A program made the position numbers and the translations under genes. From positions 1 through 64,000 of the forward strand of contig JAGFNK010000150.1 in NCBI GenBank assembly GCA_025769875.1: a DNA stretch of 64,000 bases, read 5' to 3'. Below the pieces are notes generated by a model. The model did not search any database and was not told where the DNA came from. It saw only the letters and a list, made by a program, of their open reading frames with translations. Of the stretch, positions 22,955 to 32,726 are shown in pieces (position 1 is the stretch's first letter; every line of letters begins with the position of its first letter). The stretch is from Russula earlei. Its lineage: Eukaryota; Basidiomycota; Agaricomycetes; Russulales; Russulaceae.

Positions 22955-24303
22955 ATGGCTGATTACCTTGATCAGGAGAGTCTGTATCTGCAGCAGGTAC
23001 AACAGCGACACCAACAACTTCTAATGATTTTATATTTTACAGGTTATGCCCTTTATGGCTTCCAGGCCATACTGTCAATACTCAAACCCCATTCTCTTCC
23101 TATTCCATATCACACCTCCGCCCTCACTGGTCTTGCCTGGGTCCATGAACTACTCACCGGCCATCCAGAACGCATCCGGAATGAACTTGGGGTCCATAAA
23201 CATGTGTTTCACAAGCTCCAGCAGACTCTCCACAACTTTGGTGTTGCATCATCTCGGCATGTCCGAATTGAAGAACAGGTTGCCATATTTCTCTATGCTG
23301 CTTCCACCAGGCTGTCAACAACAAATATTGGAGAGCATTTTCAGTGGTCACCAAGCATGGTCTCAAAGTATGTATCCCATGGTTTCCTTCTATATATCTT
23401 CTGATGGATATCCAGATATTTTAAAAAGATACTTGGAGTTCTCGCAACCCCCCCTTTCTACACCACCTTTGTACAGCTTCCTGATGCCAATTCCCCTCCT
23501 CACTCCTTTATCCAAGGGAATCCCAAATTTTTTCCCTTTTTCAAGGATGCCCTGGGTGCTATCAACAGCACCCACATTGGTTGTTACTCCACTGCCGCAG
23601 AGCGCAATGCAACAAGAGACCACAACGGCGTTCTCTCACAGAACTGCCTTGCTGCTTGTTCATTTGACCTCCGCTTCACATATCTTTTGACTGGTTGGGA
23701 GGGCTCCACCACCGACTCAACTCTTTTCCATGATGCCCATCATTCCGATTTCCCCATCCCAAGAGGGAAATACTATCTCACTGATGCAGGCTTTGCCTCA
23801 TCAAACACACTGCTTGTTCCTTATCAAGGTGTACGATATCATCTATCTGAGTGGGGTCATGCTGGCATACGGTGCGTTCTCTCTTTCTTTCCCATCTTCT
23901 CACTAATTTTTACGCTTGTCCTAGGCCATGCACACCCCAGGAATTATTCAATCTGCACCATGCTCAAGCTCGCAATGTCATAGAGCATATGTTTGGGATT
24001 CTCAAGCGGCGTTTCAAAATCCTTCGGTACCCCCCTGAGTATAACATGGACATTCAAGTGCGCATCCCATCGGCACTTGCAGCCCTTCACAATTTTATTC
24101 ACCATTATGATCACAGTGAGATCGATGTATTTGATGACAGGGTAGACCCTCAGATGGGTCATCGTGAAGCGGCTGGTGAACTGGGAAGAGGGGTAGTGAC
24201 GCGCTATGAGAGGGAGCAAGCAAATATCAGGCGAGACAGGATTGCAGGTGAGATGTGGGAGCAGTATCAGAAAACACTTGAGGATCGCGCAGCAGGTATT
24301 TAG
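22955..24303 (+). CDS. PIF/Harbinger transposase (DDE_Tnp_4 type), first catalytic Asp replaced
   Basis: Exons 22955-23367, 23416-23871 and 23925-24303 join with GT-AG introns of 48 and 53 bp to an uninterrupted 415-residue protein. The start is the ATG giving MADYLDQESLYLQQ; an upstream in-frame ATG at 22862 is possible. Conserved blocks are WSPSMVSKY, GAINSTHIGC, LSQNCLAACSFDLRFTY, LTGWEGS, GKYYLTDAGF, GVRYHLSEW, ELFNLHHAQARNVIEHMFG and LKRRFKIL. By comparison with family members the catalytic triad should be Asp188, Asp261 and Glu310. Residue 188 is Asn (codon AAC, 23564-23566), so cleavage activity is probably lost although the frame is intact. It faces the second gene tail to tail, 109 bp away. 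Confidence 0.9.
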
Positions 24304-24412
24304 TTCAGACACATGTCCACATGTTTTCAGAAAATGAAAGAACACTTCATGGCATTCAACAAATTATGATACATGCGTGTGATGGGTGACTACTGTAGAA
24401 GTACAACTACAG

Positions 24413-25748
24413 TCAGGACATCCTGGCCTTCTCCAATAGATCCTTGATGTAGTTGTGTGCAATCTTGCGTGACAATGCTGACCAATTAGTCATAAACACA
24501 ATATAACTGTCTATGCACACGATGTCATAAGATCCCAAGATATTGATCACAGGGACAACATCATCCGTGGAGAGCCATTCACCATTCAGTTCAATATCCT
24601 TGGTAAGATGTTGAATTGCCAGTGACTGATGGGTGGTCTCGGGAAGTGCCGAGATAGTTATGATGTCATTTGAAGGCGGCATATGCATGGCCGGAGGTGG
24701 GGCTGGGGCTGGGTTTGAGGGGAGTGCCAGCGGCATTGGGAGTGGGGGGAGTGCCAGCAACATTGGGGGTGGGGACGAAGCAATGAATGTATGCATGGTT
24801 GAGTTGAAGTTATCGGCAAACCTCTCCATGGTTGACTGCATGCCGTGGACAGCAACTGCCATGGAATCAGACTTGAGTTTTTTGGTAGATGAGGAAGATG
24901 TTTTGGAGGCGACATCCTTGACCTGAGATACTTTGCATTTGGAATGAAGGACACTGGATGAGGAGGAAGAGCAATCTGGCACCAGAGATGACAAGGAGTC
25001 CCCACTTTGACGTTCAAACAAATTGGGATTGGGGGACAGCGATGCAGATGACTGAGGGGGAGTAAAATGGGCTGTCGACTGCATGCCCCAATATGAATGT
25101 TGGCCTCTTGCACTTGATGGCATCAGAGATTTCATGATGCTGCGATGTGGCCAGCCTTTATCCCTGTACTTCTTGTATTCTTGATTATTCTACTAATGAT
25201 CAGATGGCATTGACAAATTAGATGTTATGTACGCACCTTGACTAGATCACTCCACACCGATTCCATTTCAGGTGGAACAACAATTCCATTCTCATCGGTC
25301 CATAGGTGCCCAACCCCGGACTCATTCCTGAGAGCAATGATTAGCAAGTGCTCCTTCTTCATCTAGTAGTAGACGATGTTAGCTGCGTGATATGGCAAAG
25401 CAAAAAATTTCGTACCCTTTGCCATTTTGATTTGCACATAGGTCCAGTCTTGATAGGACCCTTCTCATGCATGGGCTTAATAGAATTGGCTGCTTGGCTG
25501 AAGGTAAGGTCCTTGAACATGGCGTTGGAGGTCATGTTTCCTTCTTGTTTCCGCTCGACAAGGAACAGTAGAAATGCAGCTTCCTCTTCAGTTGTCCATA
25601 TAGCCTTGTTACTTTCTGAGATTAGACTTCCTTCCATGGAATCTGGACTTATTGATGAGTGGGTCTGCATCATATGGGGTGGTGGAGGTGGGGGTAGAAA
25701 GATTGACACGCCAATCATTCCCGAGCCCAAGTCATTACATGACATCAC
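24413..25748 (-). CDS. Harbinger second protein, Myb/SANT-like DNA-binding
   Basis: Minus-strand gene with exons 25748-25416, 25362-25237 and 25171-24413. GT-AG introns of 53 and 65 bp give an intact 405-residue frame. The N-terminal part carries a Myb/SANT-like domain (IWTTEEEAAFLLFLVERKQE then GNMTSNAMF, ending at CKSKWQR). The next block LWTDENGIVVPPEMESVWSD then KYRDKGWPHRSIMKSLMP is what I expect at this place in fungal Harbinger partners. The C-terminal half is Ser- and Pro-rich and ends in a charged segment. In this superfamily the Myb-like partner binds the ends and helps import the transposase into the nucleus. Unlike its neighbours it shows no disabling change. Confidence 0.85.
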
Positions 25749-25969
25749 ATATGCAAATATGTGAATTACAGTTAACAGACAAAAACAACTGATATTAGTT
25801 AATCATATGACATGTCACTGTCATCACACCTGTCACACCTGTCACACCTGGCTAATCCTGAAATTCAAGTTCCAAGTTCAAGTTTCAAGAAATCTCGGTT
25901 GCTGTATGGGGCCTAAGGACTCAGGAGCAGGTGGGCACGGGTCGGAACAGATGGTACACAGTGTAGTTA

Positions 25970-26316
25970 CACTGATGGAGTGATTTAGGACAATTGGTAG
26001 CTACTTGCAACTGATCCTTGGACTTACTTAGTGATCTGTGATGGTAGTTAGCTGTACTCCATCCAGTGGCAGTCTCAGGTACTTAAGAATGCCACAAAGT
26101 ACATAGATCACTTCAGTTTTGTGTCAACCAAACTGAAGTGAGTATTTACACTATGATATCCTATCTCACAGGACTGATGATGTGTTGTAGCTATTGTCTG
26201 ATAGGTACATTATTTATATCAGTTTTTTGTCAACCAAACTGAACTATTGTCTGATAGATCTGCCTGCAATCTTATCATCTGCTGCTATCTAATCACACAT
26301 ACTGCGTCTATCTTCA
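25970..26316. repeat. Unidentified insert in the A2 3' LTR
   Basis: About 345 bp absent from other LTR A copies. It replaces roughly 165 bp of LTR sequence and is bounded by TGTAGTTACAC and TCTTCAACA. It contains two copies, about 110 bp apart, of a hairpin-forming motif: TCAGTTTTGTGTCAACCAAA followed by CTGAA (about 26113) and CAGTTTTTTGTCAACCAAAC (about 26220). No duplication of the flanks is apparent. Confidence 0.4.
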
Positions 26317-26984
26317 ACAGTTGAAGAGTACCTTGAGGATGAGGGAAGTCTTTAAACTGAGTGGTTGTGGGGGAGTGCCCAGGAATAGGAGAGTATTGCA
26401 AATGGACAGTCTGACAACTGCCATGCTACATTGGGGTTTATATACTAATTACAGGTCTGAGTACAAACTACAGAAAGTAGCTCAGACTCTTTGGACTGCT
26501 CCAATTGGATTCTAAAGGCATAAATGCATTGTGTCAGACCTATGGGTGACTCAGGACGATTAGGGAGACAGTGGAGCGATGATATCATAATGATGTCATT
26601 TGTGGAGTGCTTGGTGAGTGTATGATGTCATAGTGGAGTTGCTCAGTCAGCTATGATGTTGGTGGTGCTCTATGACATCATGTAGATCATCCCAAGAGGT
26701 CTAATAGTCCTTCCAGTGTTTCAGTAGTGAGTGGCTGAGCAACCATGTGGCTAGCATGTGGTGGGTTACTCCAATAGGAAGGAGGGTTCTTTAGTGAGTC
26801 ACAGGGATTTGGGACAAGGGTCCTGTGCAATGTACACTTGTAGAGAGGAGCAGTTGATTGGAAACAGAGGTGGATAGAGTGTACAAAGTGGAAGGGGCTT
26901 TCGTGAGTTGAAACAGGATGATATATGGTCAAGGCTTGGCCTCGATTCACAACATTCATCCCCTCTTTATGGATCTGTTGCTCC

Positions 26985-27526
26985 TGCAATGGTTAAGGGT
27001 TCTTTGTTTCTTTGAATAAAAGAGTATAGTCAATCGAGTGGTTTGCATAAGAAAGATCCAGGTCTGTTTGTCTGTGGAAGTTCCTGTCGTGTCCTATGGT
27101 TTGTTCTTGGGATGGCTGTGGTTGATTGGGTGCAGGTAATCACAGGGGTTTGTTGAATGGTTTTTCAATGACAGGGATAGAGGTAATTGTTGACAGAAGT
27201 CATGATAACACTTAAGTTTAGGGGTTTCCCCTGGTGGGAACTGTTTTAAGTGCTTTCAGATATTTCCGATGAAAATCTCTGACTAGCAGTTGCACTTTAG
27301 ATAGGTTGGATGCCGGTTCCCAAGTGTTTTCTGCAGCAGTGTATCCTTTCCACTTGACTAGATATTGTATTCCGTTATGGTTTGGGGAGAGTCAAGAATT
27401 TCAGATTTGTTCTACTTTGTATTGTTCTTCCCCTTCGACTAGTACAGGTGGTGGGTTCGTGAAGTTAGGAGCATGGGCAATGGTTTCTTTGTAAGGTTTG
27501 ATCAGGGAATGGTGAAAAACTGGATG
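26985..27526 (-). pseudogene. A2 integrase C-terminus and chromodomain relic
   Basis: It is collinear with 11490-12015 of A1 on the opposite strand, covering the integrase tail (HPVFHHSLIKP-like), the linker and the chromodomain. Frames are broken by many transitions. It is separated from the rest of A2 pol by a fragment of LTR A at 27527-27730. Confidence 0.75.
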
Positions 27527-27730
27527 TGTTATGAACCAAGGCCAGGTCCTGGCCATATATTGTCCTACTTTACTCAAGAAAGACCTCTCTCACTTTGCAT
27601 CACCAACACACTTCCATTTTCTGGGCTATCCCTCCTGTGGTACAAGATATCGCTATTGCAAAGGCACTATAACATGGCCAGGCACCCATTTCCTAATTGG
27701 GTAATCATCGCATGGCAGCCACATGGCCAC
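27527..27730 (+). mobile_element. Truncated LTR A fragment inside A2 integrase
   Basis: 204 bp matching the first part of LTR A (TGTTATGAACCAAGG onwards). It ends abruptly at CACATGGCCAC, where A2 integrase sequence resumes. The homologous stretch of A1 (about 11330-11488) is missing at this point, so the insertion is joined to a deletion of about 160 bp. Confidence 0.75.
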
Positions 27731-29330
27731 TCATTGAGGATTGAGGTCCTGATTGTTTCATGATTTTGGCAGCTTGGTTCAGAGAAGCAGCTACTTCTTC
27801 TCTGAGTTGGTTTAGACTTTTTAATTGTTCTTGGATTGAAGGGAACTTTGACATGAAGGCAAGGGGTGGGGCAAATGTTGGGTTAAAACTGTACCAGATC
27901 TTGAAAGGGGGTTTATTTGTAGCACTATGTTGTCTAGCGTTATGTGCAAACTCCATAAAGGGAATTAGTTCTGTCCAATTGTCCACTTGGTGGTTGCAAA
28001 ATATTCGTAGGTATTGTTCTAGTTCTTGGTTAACTTGTTCTGTTTCTCCATCTGTCTGTGGGTGGTATGCAGTGCTTAATGATACCTTAACGTTCAATTT
28101 CTTCCATAGTTCCTGAGTAACTTTGGCTGCAAATTGAGGGCCTCTGTCCAATATTATTTGTGTTGGAAGGCCTATTCTTCTCCAGACATTATTCATGATT
28201 AGTGTTGCTGTTTCTTCTGTGGTGATTGTCTTGTGGCAAGGGGTAAGGATTATTGCTTTGCTGAACCAATCCACCACAACCAGGAGGCTGTCAAAGTTTT
28301 GTGAAATCAGTAGGTCCATGATGAAGTCCATGGTAATGCTCTTCCATATTTCTCCGGCTGGTGTAATTGGTACAAGGGGTGTTTCTGTCTTCAGGTGTTT
28401 TTTGTGCTTTGGCAAGTTGCACATCCTTCTACATAATTTTTGATGTAGGTTAGCATTCCTGGCCACCAATAGTTTCAACTGATTAGTTCATAAGTTTTCC
28501 ATTGGCCAGGGTGTCCTGTGGCCAGAGAAGCATGGTGTAGTCTCAGAATTTTCTTTTGTAGAATGTTGTTGTTTGGGATGTAGACTTTTCCTTTAAATAG
28601 TATTAACCTGTCTTCAAGGTCCCAGTCTTGCAGGCCTTTGGATAATTGTCTTGGTCCATTCTTTATAATAACTGCTAATGCATTGGATACTTCTGGGTTG
28701 TAGTCTTTACTAGATCATAGTTGTTGTCAAAGGTTTTGGTTGCTGATTGGTTCTGTAGCAGAGGTGTGTGTTGCTCTAATTTTGAAAAATTTATTGTCCA
28801 GGAGCACCTTTCCATCGTTTTCATTTTGTATCCCCTTTTTAAAGTCTAGCTACCTGGACAGACCATCTGCTTTATTTGTGGTTCCTGGGTGATGCGTGAT
28901 AGTGAAGTCAAAATTGCTGAGAAGGAGTGCCCATTGGGCTTGTCATCGAGTGAGTTTCTGTTTTGTCATGAAGTATGTCAAATTATTATGGTCCATCCAT
29001 AGATCGACAGGATGAGTGGCACCTTCAAGGTAGTGTCAGAAGTGCCAGAGGGATGAGATGATTGCAAGGAGTTCTTTATCATAAATCATGTAATTTCATT
29101 GTGCTGGGTCCAGGGATTTTGAGAAATAGGCTACTGGGTGATATCTGTTAAACTCATTGGGTTGTTCTAGGATTGAGCCAACTGCAAAGTCACTTGCATC
29201 ACATATGAGTCAAAAGGGCTTGGTATGATCAGGTAACATGAGAACTGGGGCTGTTGTAAATGCTTGGATTAAGTTTCTAAATGCTTGCTCTTCATTGTCC
29301 TCCCATTTGTAGGGGTTTTCTTTCTTTGTC
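27731..29330 (-). pseudogene. A2 integrase core and RNase H
   Basis: Collinear with 8756-8854 and 9821-11330 of A1. The frame 27705-28478 preserves WKSITMDFIMDLLISQNFDS, ILDRGPQFAAKV and AYHPQTDGETEQVNQELEQY, with the DD35E residues in place. Upstream, RNase H is readable but full of stops. A2 has no insert where A1 carries the long-inverted-repeat element and LTR B, so it serves as the empty-site reference for both. Confidence 0.85.
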
Positions 29331-30480
29331 AAGTTAAACAAGGGTCGTGCCATCTGTGAGTATTGGTGGATAAATCATTGATAGAAGTTGCAGAATCCCA
29401 GAAATGCTTGTACTTCTGTAACATTTGTCAGGATAGGCCATTTTTTTAATGCCAATTAACTTATCTCGATCCATGGAGATTCGTCCTTGAGAAATATTGA
29501 TGCCCAGGTAACTGATAGTGGTCTGTTGGAATGTGCATTTTTCTGGTTTCAGATATAAGTCATGGTCTTGGAGCATCTTTAGGACTTTGTGTGTCCAGTC
29601 ATCTAGTTCCTTCAAGGTTTGTGCCATGATTAATATGTCATCAAGATAGACTACCACATGTCCAGTGGTGATGTATTCTGCTAGGATAGTATTCATAAAG
29701 TGTTGGAACATGGCTGGGGTGTTGCAAAGACCAAATGTCATTATTAGGGGTTCAAAAAGTCCCAATGGTGTCTTGAATGCTGCAAGGTGTTTGTCACCTT
29801 CTCTTAGGCAGATGTTGTTATATCCCCATTGTACATCAAACTTGGTAAAGTACTGAGCTCCTTGCAGTTTTTCAATTAATTCAGGAATCAAGGGTAATGG
29901 GTATGCATCTTTGATAGTCGCTGTGTTTAGTGCTCTGTAGTCTTGTACTGGTCATAGAGCTCCCTCTTTTCTTTTCTACAGAGAAGAATGGACTGGCAAC
30001 AGGTGCTTTTGATGGTCAGATAGTACCTCTCTTCAAAACTTCATCTAGGTAATCTTTTAGACCTTGTAATTCTTTGGGGGTGAGTTGATAAATGCCACAG
30101 TTGCATTGTGTGGCTCCTAGTTTTAAATTAATTGCATGGTCCTGTGGTTGGTGTGCAGGAAGATGTTGGGAAGCTTGTTCATCAAAAACCTTCTGCCATT
30201 TCAGGAATTGGGGGGGAATGAGTTTGTCCAGTGTCTTCTGTGGTGTTTCAGATGTTGTCAACTTAGTAGACATTGTTGATTTCACTTGTATGTTAATTGT
30301 TACTGGTCTAAAAGCATTGTATATTTGTTCATCCATGCATGGGTTCAATAAACCTTTGGTATCTGGGAAGATTAGTGTAGCAACATTTGCGAACTTGGGT
30401 TCTTCTTCAGGGAAAGTAAGTGCCTGTATTTGGTAATTCCACATCCCAGATGCAGATGCAATAGTTATACTCAAGTGTGT
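29331..30480 (-). pseudogene. A2 reverse transcriptase and protease-RT linker
   Basis: The frame 29334-29891 holds YFTKFDVQWGYNN, FGLCNTPAMFQHFMN and the YLDD box. Positions 30016-30474 hold the linker that in A1 follows the protease. At 30486 element E interrupts, and the protease continues at 38915. Stops lie at 29953 (TGA, also in A1) and elsewhere. Confidence 0.85.
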
Positions 30481-30485
30481 GGTAA

Positions 30486-31371
30486 TGTCACGGTAACTAG
30501 CCGTGTTGGTTCACAAGCGGAAGACAAGTTGATGATAATGAGGTGTTCAAGAAACGGGCTGGTTCCCGTGTATAATGAGTAAGGATCCCTGCAGCGGTCA
30601 AAGTGTTTTATGCTAAACAGGTTATGGCCAATAGACCCTTCCTAGTACGACTTGGTCCGTTGAGAAACTAGGGTAAGTTTATAATGGGATAGACTAGGGC
30701 TGGTTCCACTAGCTATATGCATTCAAGTCTGTCGGGGACCTTGAACTATGCAGAGAGAGAGTAGAGGAAGGTAGGTCTTAAAGGAGGAGAGCTCTTCTCA
30801 GGGGAGTGAAGAGAGACTCTTAGGAAAGGAAGGGAAAGGCGAAGAGTAGATGGTGGATGGTGTGTTGAGAGTTGATGAAATGGAGAGGTAGTTGTGGTTT
30901 AAGTTTGTGAGAGTGAAGTGGGTTGCAGGCAAATATGTTTGGACAAGAGTAGGTTGGATTCTACAAGAGACCAAGCTTAGGGCTTTGGTCACAAAGTACT
31001 GAGCTTATATATACAGGAGAAGCGCAGCAATAGCTGCGCTTTGACTGTGCTACTAGTATAGTAGGAGTCATAATAAGTAGGAGTCATAGGAATGAGGCCA
31101 CGAATGAGTCAGAACCAAGTAACTGTGCTGCACAGTAGGTGCGCAGCATTGCACAGTCGAAACTAGGAAGTGAATATAAATGGAAAGAGAACCAAACAAA
31201 GGGAAAGTAACAGCAATCCAGTGTTACCTGGACGTGTATGGATCACATGATAACACAGAAGGGATCACAAGACGTAAGAGATCACAAGACCAGTAAGTAA
31301 AGGGACGTACGCAAGCAAGCAGTCCATAGCAAAAAGGTAAGAAGTAGACGTAAAGGGAAAATGGTGTAACA
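30486..31371 (-). repeat. 3' LTR of element E
   Basis: 886 bp, TGTCACGGTAACTAG to GGTGTAACA on the plus strand. Next to it, at 31372-31386, is a C-rich run that on the minus strand forms the polypurine tract (TTGATGGGGGGGTGA). Confidence 0.93.
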
Positions 31372-31391
31372 TCACCCCCCCATCAAGGCCC

Positions 31392-32678
31392 CTAGAAGTG
31401 AGAGCGACGATAATAAGGCCGACCTACTTTCCTCCAAGGCTGGTCCGACTTCACAGATCGTACCCTTTTTGTTTGATGATCTCCTCTGTTGGGACAGTTT
31501 GGTCAAATGTGCCCCAGTTCACCACAATGAAAGCAGGATTTTCTGGAGTGACAGGAGGAGATTGGTGGGGGTCTGGGAGAGTTGGATGCGAAGGATGAAC
31601 TAGAGAGTTGGAAGGAGTCGGCGGAGGAAGAAGAATTGAGTTGCATAAGTTCCTGTAGGCGACTACCATCTTCTTCTTCGTCTGATCTGTCTTGCCACCT
31701 GAGGTTGAGGGTAACCCAATTGAGAGTATTGGCGGTGGCAAGGGTTTGTTTGACTTCTTTAAGGTGGCCTTGATGTTCAAGTATTTGGGCGAAGAGGAGG
31801 CATATGGTTTGTCTCCTTTTGAGGATCTCCGTTGTCCTGTACCTGTATGACTTGACTCCTGCTGTGAGGGAGGGGTCATGTCATCCTCAATGGCCCTACT
31901 GACGAAGTTCATGTAAGGCTGGTCAGCAAGGAGCATGTCCCACTGCTCCTCATTGGGGACTGAGATGGGCCAGGCAGTGGGGATCGGTGTGAATACTCGA
32001 GAGAAGATGGGGGCTCCCTTGCCAAGGGTAGCGTGGATGAGGGGTTCAGGTTGAGCAGTCCAACTCGACGAGAAACCAGTTTGCCCTGTACATGGTTCCT
32101 CTGGGGTACTCAGGGACTGCGAAATCAATAAGGGGGTAGTCCGAGGAGGGGATCCAGTCAGGGCTGGGTTGTGGAAGGCGAGGGGCGTCAAAGAATTTGG
32201 TGGCCTTGAATTGTTCAGCAAGGGAGAATGGGGATGGAGTGTGTGCTGGGAAAAGGTCAAGTCCCAGGGCATTGCACTCAGATCCGAGAAGGGTGGAGGA
32301 GAGGGAGATCCTGACGGATGGTGAAAGAGGGGAGAGACAGACTCGGGCGATGGCATCATCATTGTCCTCATCGCACTCATAGGCAGGAGGGTTCTTGAAG
32401 GGTAGAGACCTTCTTGCCAATTGGGGAGTGGGGGAGGTGATGGCGACGTTGTCGGCATAGGAAAGAGTGGGGGAAGGGTAGGCGAGAACGGGGGAGGCGC
32501 AAGTGGGGACTGGGGATGAGGGACAGTAGGCAGGGGATGAGTAGGTTGGGACAGGCGAGGATGGAATATAAACTGGGGATTGAGACATTGGCAGATATGA
32601 GAAGAGGTAGAGTTTGAAGGTGAAGAAGGTGGAGAAGGTGAAGAAGTAGTTTGGTAGGTAGAGTGGATGAGATGGCAA
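31392..32678 (-). pseudogene. ORF3 of element E: Pro/Ser-rich protein ending in a CCHC knuckle
   Basis: It lies between the chromodomain and the 3' LTR, in pol orientation. The coding sequence switches frame. Positions 32678-32046 give a Pro/Ser/Tyr-rich N-terminus and LIDFAVPEYPRGTMYRANWF. The next part, about 32045-31890, gives WDMLLADQPYMNFVSRAIED. Then about 31870-31392 gives a helical segment, ICLLFAQILEHQGHLKEVKQ, and finally a zinc knuckle CFHCGELGHI-stop-PNC, where the stop is a TGA replacing the expected arginine. At least two frameshifts and this stop disable it. A protein of similar layout occupies the same place in element D. No function is known to me; a nucleic-acid-binding or second Gag-like role is inferred from the knuckle. 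Confidence 0.6.
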
Positions 32679-32726
32679 GCAAGTTGTAGAAGATGCTCTG
32701 CTGTCTTGAGTTCTGGAGGAGGGTTT

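Larger units (their letters stand above)
22687..25913 (+). mobile_element. Complete two-gene PIF/Harbinger transposon (TSD TAA)
   Basis: 3227 bp. The ends are GGCCCCATACAGCAACCGAG and its inverse, flanked by TAA at 22684-22686 and 25914-25916, the 3-bp duplication typical of this superfamily. The inverted repeats run more than 130 bp inwards and contain tandem GTGACAGGTGTGACAGGTGT motifs, possible transposase sites. It carries a transposase gene and a convergent Myb/SANT-type gene, the normal two-gene set. Its host is the 3' LTR of A2. Confidence 0.95.
22659..26955 (-). mobile_element. 3' LTR of element A2 (family A), split by a Harbinger element and a second insert
   Basis: It begins TGTCAAGACATG at 22659, is interrupted at 22687-25913 by a PIF/Harbinger transposon, resumes, is altered at about 25970-26316, and ends GATTCACAACA at 26955 next to a polypurine tract (26956-26969, inverted). 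The order matches the solo LTR A at 40154-40984. The flank at 22654-22658 is CATGC; the other flank of A2 is lost. Confidence 0.85.
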
